From the NCBI GenBank assembly GCA_011046315.1, contig DSAU01000275.1, positions 1 through 15,740 of the forward strand: a stretch of DNA of 15,740 nt, given 5' to 3'. Numbering within the stretch: the first letter of the stretch is position 1; each line of letters begins with the position of its first letter. The position numbers were made by a program, and so were the translations under genes. This DNA is from a bacterium. GTDB lineage: Bacteria > Zhuqueibacterota > Zhuqueibacteria > Thermofontimicrobiales > Thermofontimicrobiaceae. Positions 14,626-15,740 of the stretch are shown here, one piece after another. The notes under the pieces were generated by a model. That model saw only the letters and a list, made by a program, of their open reading frames with translations. It did no database searches and had not been told where the DNA came from.

Positions 14626-15648
14626 TCAGCGAATTTCGAACGTTCCGCAACCATAGTGCGTATTGTTGCCGATGTGTAATATCGATGCAATATTGAGATA
14701 GGGGATGATAGGTTTTGGAATTGGCGAGAATTGTTGCCAACCAAAAAAAATGCCGGGCCAGCTAACCGGCGTTTTTCTCAATTTTTTTTGAAGAATTGAT
14801 ATCCGTAGCGATTGTCGAAAAATATTTAAAAAGGCGGATCGCTCTGGTTGACTCATAATATCTTCAATGTTGACGTCTTTTCTATTTTCTAAAGACAAGA
14901 TCTCAGTTATCCTTTGAACCAAGCTGTGCAGAATGAACGACATTGGGGGAGCCTTGATAAATTTTAGTTTTTGTTTTTCGTCGGGTAGATCGAGCGCGTA
15001 GAAACTTGGCAGATTTTTATTGAGATCGCAGGGGCTGATCCAATTTATTTTTTGAAAATTATTATCCATGCGCGGCGCAAGGATTAATTTTTCCAGCCAC
15101 TGTTTCGGATGGGCGCGATATTTTACATCTAATTTCCCTTCAGTTACCAGTGGTTCCCACTTTAATCCTCTGGCGACAAAAATATTTTCAATGTCGAATC
15201 GTCCCCATAATCGATTGCGCTGATTCCACTTTTGATTAGTTGTCATACTGGCTTCTTCCATTGCTGGCAGAATAACTTCCAGAAATAATCCGTGATCAGC
15301 GTGCTCACCGAACAGTTTTAATTCCCAAAAGATCAATTCATCACGTCCGAAAGTTCTTTTTTGAGGATATGAAAAGATGACGGCATTCAAGGGCCAGGGT
15401 GATTCCGGAAATTGGATAGTTTTGGGCCGATTTGATTTCGAGTTTAATATTTCAATGATTTTGTTCAGTGGCTCAAGTAATTTGTGCCACATTTTTTTTT
15501 CGCTGGTCGGAAGACGATTACTAATGATTGATCCCAGAATATTGGAAATATCAAGTGAAAAAAAATGCGGCAAAAATACCAGAGAACCGTTGACACGCCA
15601 GACGATCAAGTATCGGATGAGATTAATATGATTTAGGCAAGATAACAT
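14626..15648 (-). CDS. cas6: Cas6-like CRISPR RNA-processing endoribonuclease (RAMP, PF10040-type)
   Basis: A 340-residue protein whose layout fits the RAMP-fold Cas6 family that cuts precursor CRISPR RNA. A PWPLNAVIF segment (85-93) stands where relatives have the PFVL strand. GRDELIFWELKLFGEHADH (101-119) matches the usual conserved L-x-L-x-G strand region, and RLWGRFDIENIFV (146-158) matches the GxGRxRF-x-V segment. The C-terminus ends in the diagnostic glycine-rich loop HIGNNTHYGCGTFEI (325-339), preceded by PYLNIASIL and GIFFGW. The N-terminal RAMP half is more divergent, and the usual glycine/arginine loop near residues 30-40 is not clear. The family was recognised by eye, so an uncharacterised RAMP is the alternative. 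The start at 15648 has no strong ribosome site. It is convergent with the iron-sulfur gene; other cas genes, if any, lie to the right of the window. Confidence 0.72.
   Translation of the reverse strand: MLSCLNHINLIRYLIVWRVNGSLVFLPHFFSLDISNILGSIISNRLPTSEKKMWHKLLEPLNKIIEILNSKSNRPKTIQFPESPWPLNAVIFSYPQKRTFGRDELIFWELKLFGEHADHGLFLEVILPAMEEASMTTNQKWNQRNRLWGRFDIENIFVARGLKWEPLVTEGKLDVKYRAHPKQWLEKLILAPRMDNNFQKINWISPCDLNKNLPSFYALDLPDEKQKLKFIKAPPMSFILHSLVQRITEILSLENRKDVNIEDIMSQPERSAFLNIFRQSLRISILQKKLRKTPVSWPGIFFGWQQFSPIPKPIIPYLNIASILHIGNNTHYGCGTFEIR
14752..14776. terminator. Bidirectional terminator-like hairpin inside the cas6-like gene
   Basis: GCCGG-GCCAGCTAA-CCGGC forms a GC-rich stem. On the plus strand it is followed by GTTTTT and soon by a run of eight T. 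On the minus strand the same stem is followed by ATTTTTTTT. It lies about 140 bases past the iron-sulfur stop, where a rightward transcript would be expected to end, but it is embedded in codons of the convergent cas6-like gene (residues near 291-303). Confidence 0.4.
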
Positions 15649-15671
15649 ATCTGATCAATTGGTAGAAAAGT

Positions 15672-15740
15672 TCAACTTGATTTGACGGCCAGTTTCTGAT
15701 CTGCCAGGCGCTTATCATATCCTTTGCTCGCTGAGAGATA
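15672..15740 (-). CDS. C-terminal end of a possible gene cut by the window edge
   Basis: The minus strand is open from the right edge for 22 codons to a TGA at 15672-15674, ending in ...YDKRLADQKLAVKSS. The composition looks coding, and the stop lies 23 bases before the cas6-like start, as expected for an operon neighbour. It is too short to identify. If real, this is the gene immediately upstream of cas6 and could tell whether a CRISPR locus is present. Confidence 0.35.
   Translation of the reverse strand, partial: YLSASKGYDKRLADQKLAVKSS

Overview
The window (about 15.7 kb, moderately AT-rich, with gene-poor AT-rich spacers) looks like chromosomal DNA of a Gram-negative-type, probably facultative or anaerobic bacterium outside the well-studied groups. 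A Bacteroidota/Calditrichota-like (FCB) origin is my best guess. It rests on the mix of a dihydroorotate-dehydrogenase-like protein, a Crp/Fnr regulator, an anaerobe-type 4Fe-4S protein and a UPF0316 membrane protein. No rRNA, tRNA, insertion sequence, integrase or CRISPR array is visible.

Left part (about 373-6215, minus strand): a compact four-gene operon read right to left. It encodes a threonine-synthase-like PLP enzyme, a DUF1611 protein (the family of the D-glutamate N-acetyltransferase DgcN), a two-domain fusion (PP-loop ATPase resembling the ATP-dependent peptidyl-glutamate epimerase MurL, joined to a creatininase-family amidohydrolase) and an enolase-superfamily dipeptide epimerase. 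The first two genes are joined by a TAATG overlap and the next pair also overlap. Three of the four families have known or recalled links to epimerising or handling D-/L-glutamate or glutamyl peptides. This is the best candidate in the window for an undescribed pathway, perhaps a D-Glu or muropeptide-derived peptide/cyclic-amide route.

Middle part (6216-10723): a spacer with a long imperfect inverted repeat, a UPF0316/DUF2179 membrane protein and a small exported OB-like protein (both minus strand), then a large CopA-type Cu(+) ATPase on the plus strand. The small exported protein has a sigma-54-like promoter match.

Right part (10724-14612, plus strand): a roughly 200-bp palindromic element with no gene, a dihydroorotate-dehydrogenase-like flavoprotein that lacks the usual catalytic loop, a Crp/Fnr regulator with an FNR-type recognition helix, a membrane-anchored coiled-coil protein built of five 11-residue repeats, and an iron-sulfur protein. 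The iron-sulfur gene is preceded by a perfect FNR-like palindrome (TTGAC-N4-GTCAA), placed as expected for a class II activated promoter. The regulator and its probable target are therefore in the same neighbourhood.

Right edge (14626-15740, minus strand): a RAMP-type Cas6-like protein convergent with the iron-sulfur gene, and the last 22 codons of another possible gene upstream of it. Any further CRISPR genes or array would lie beyond the right edge.
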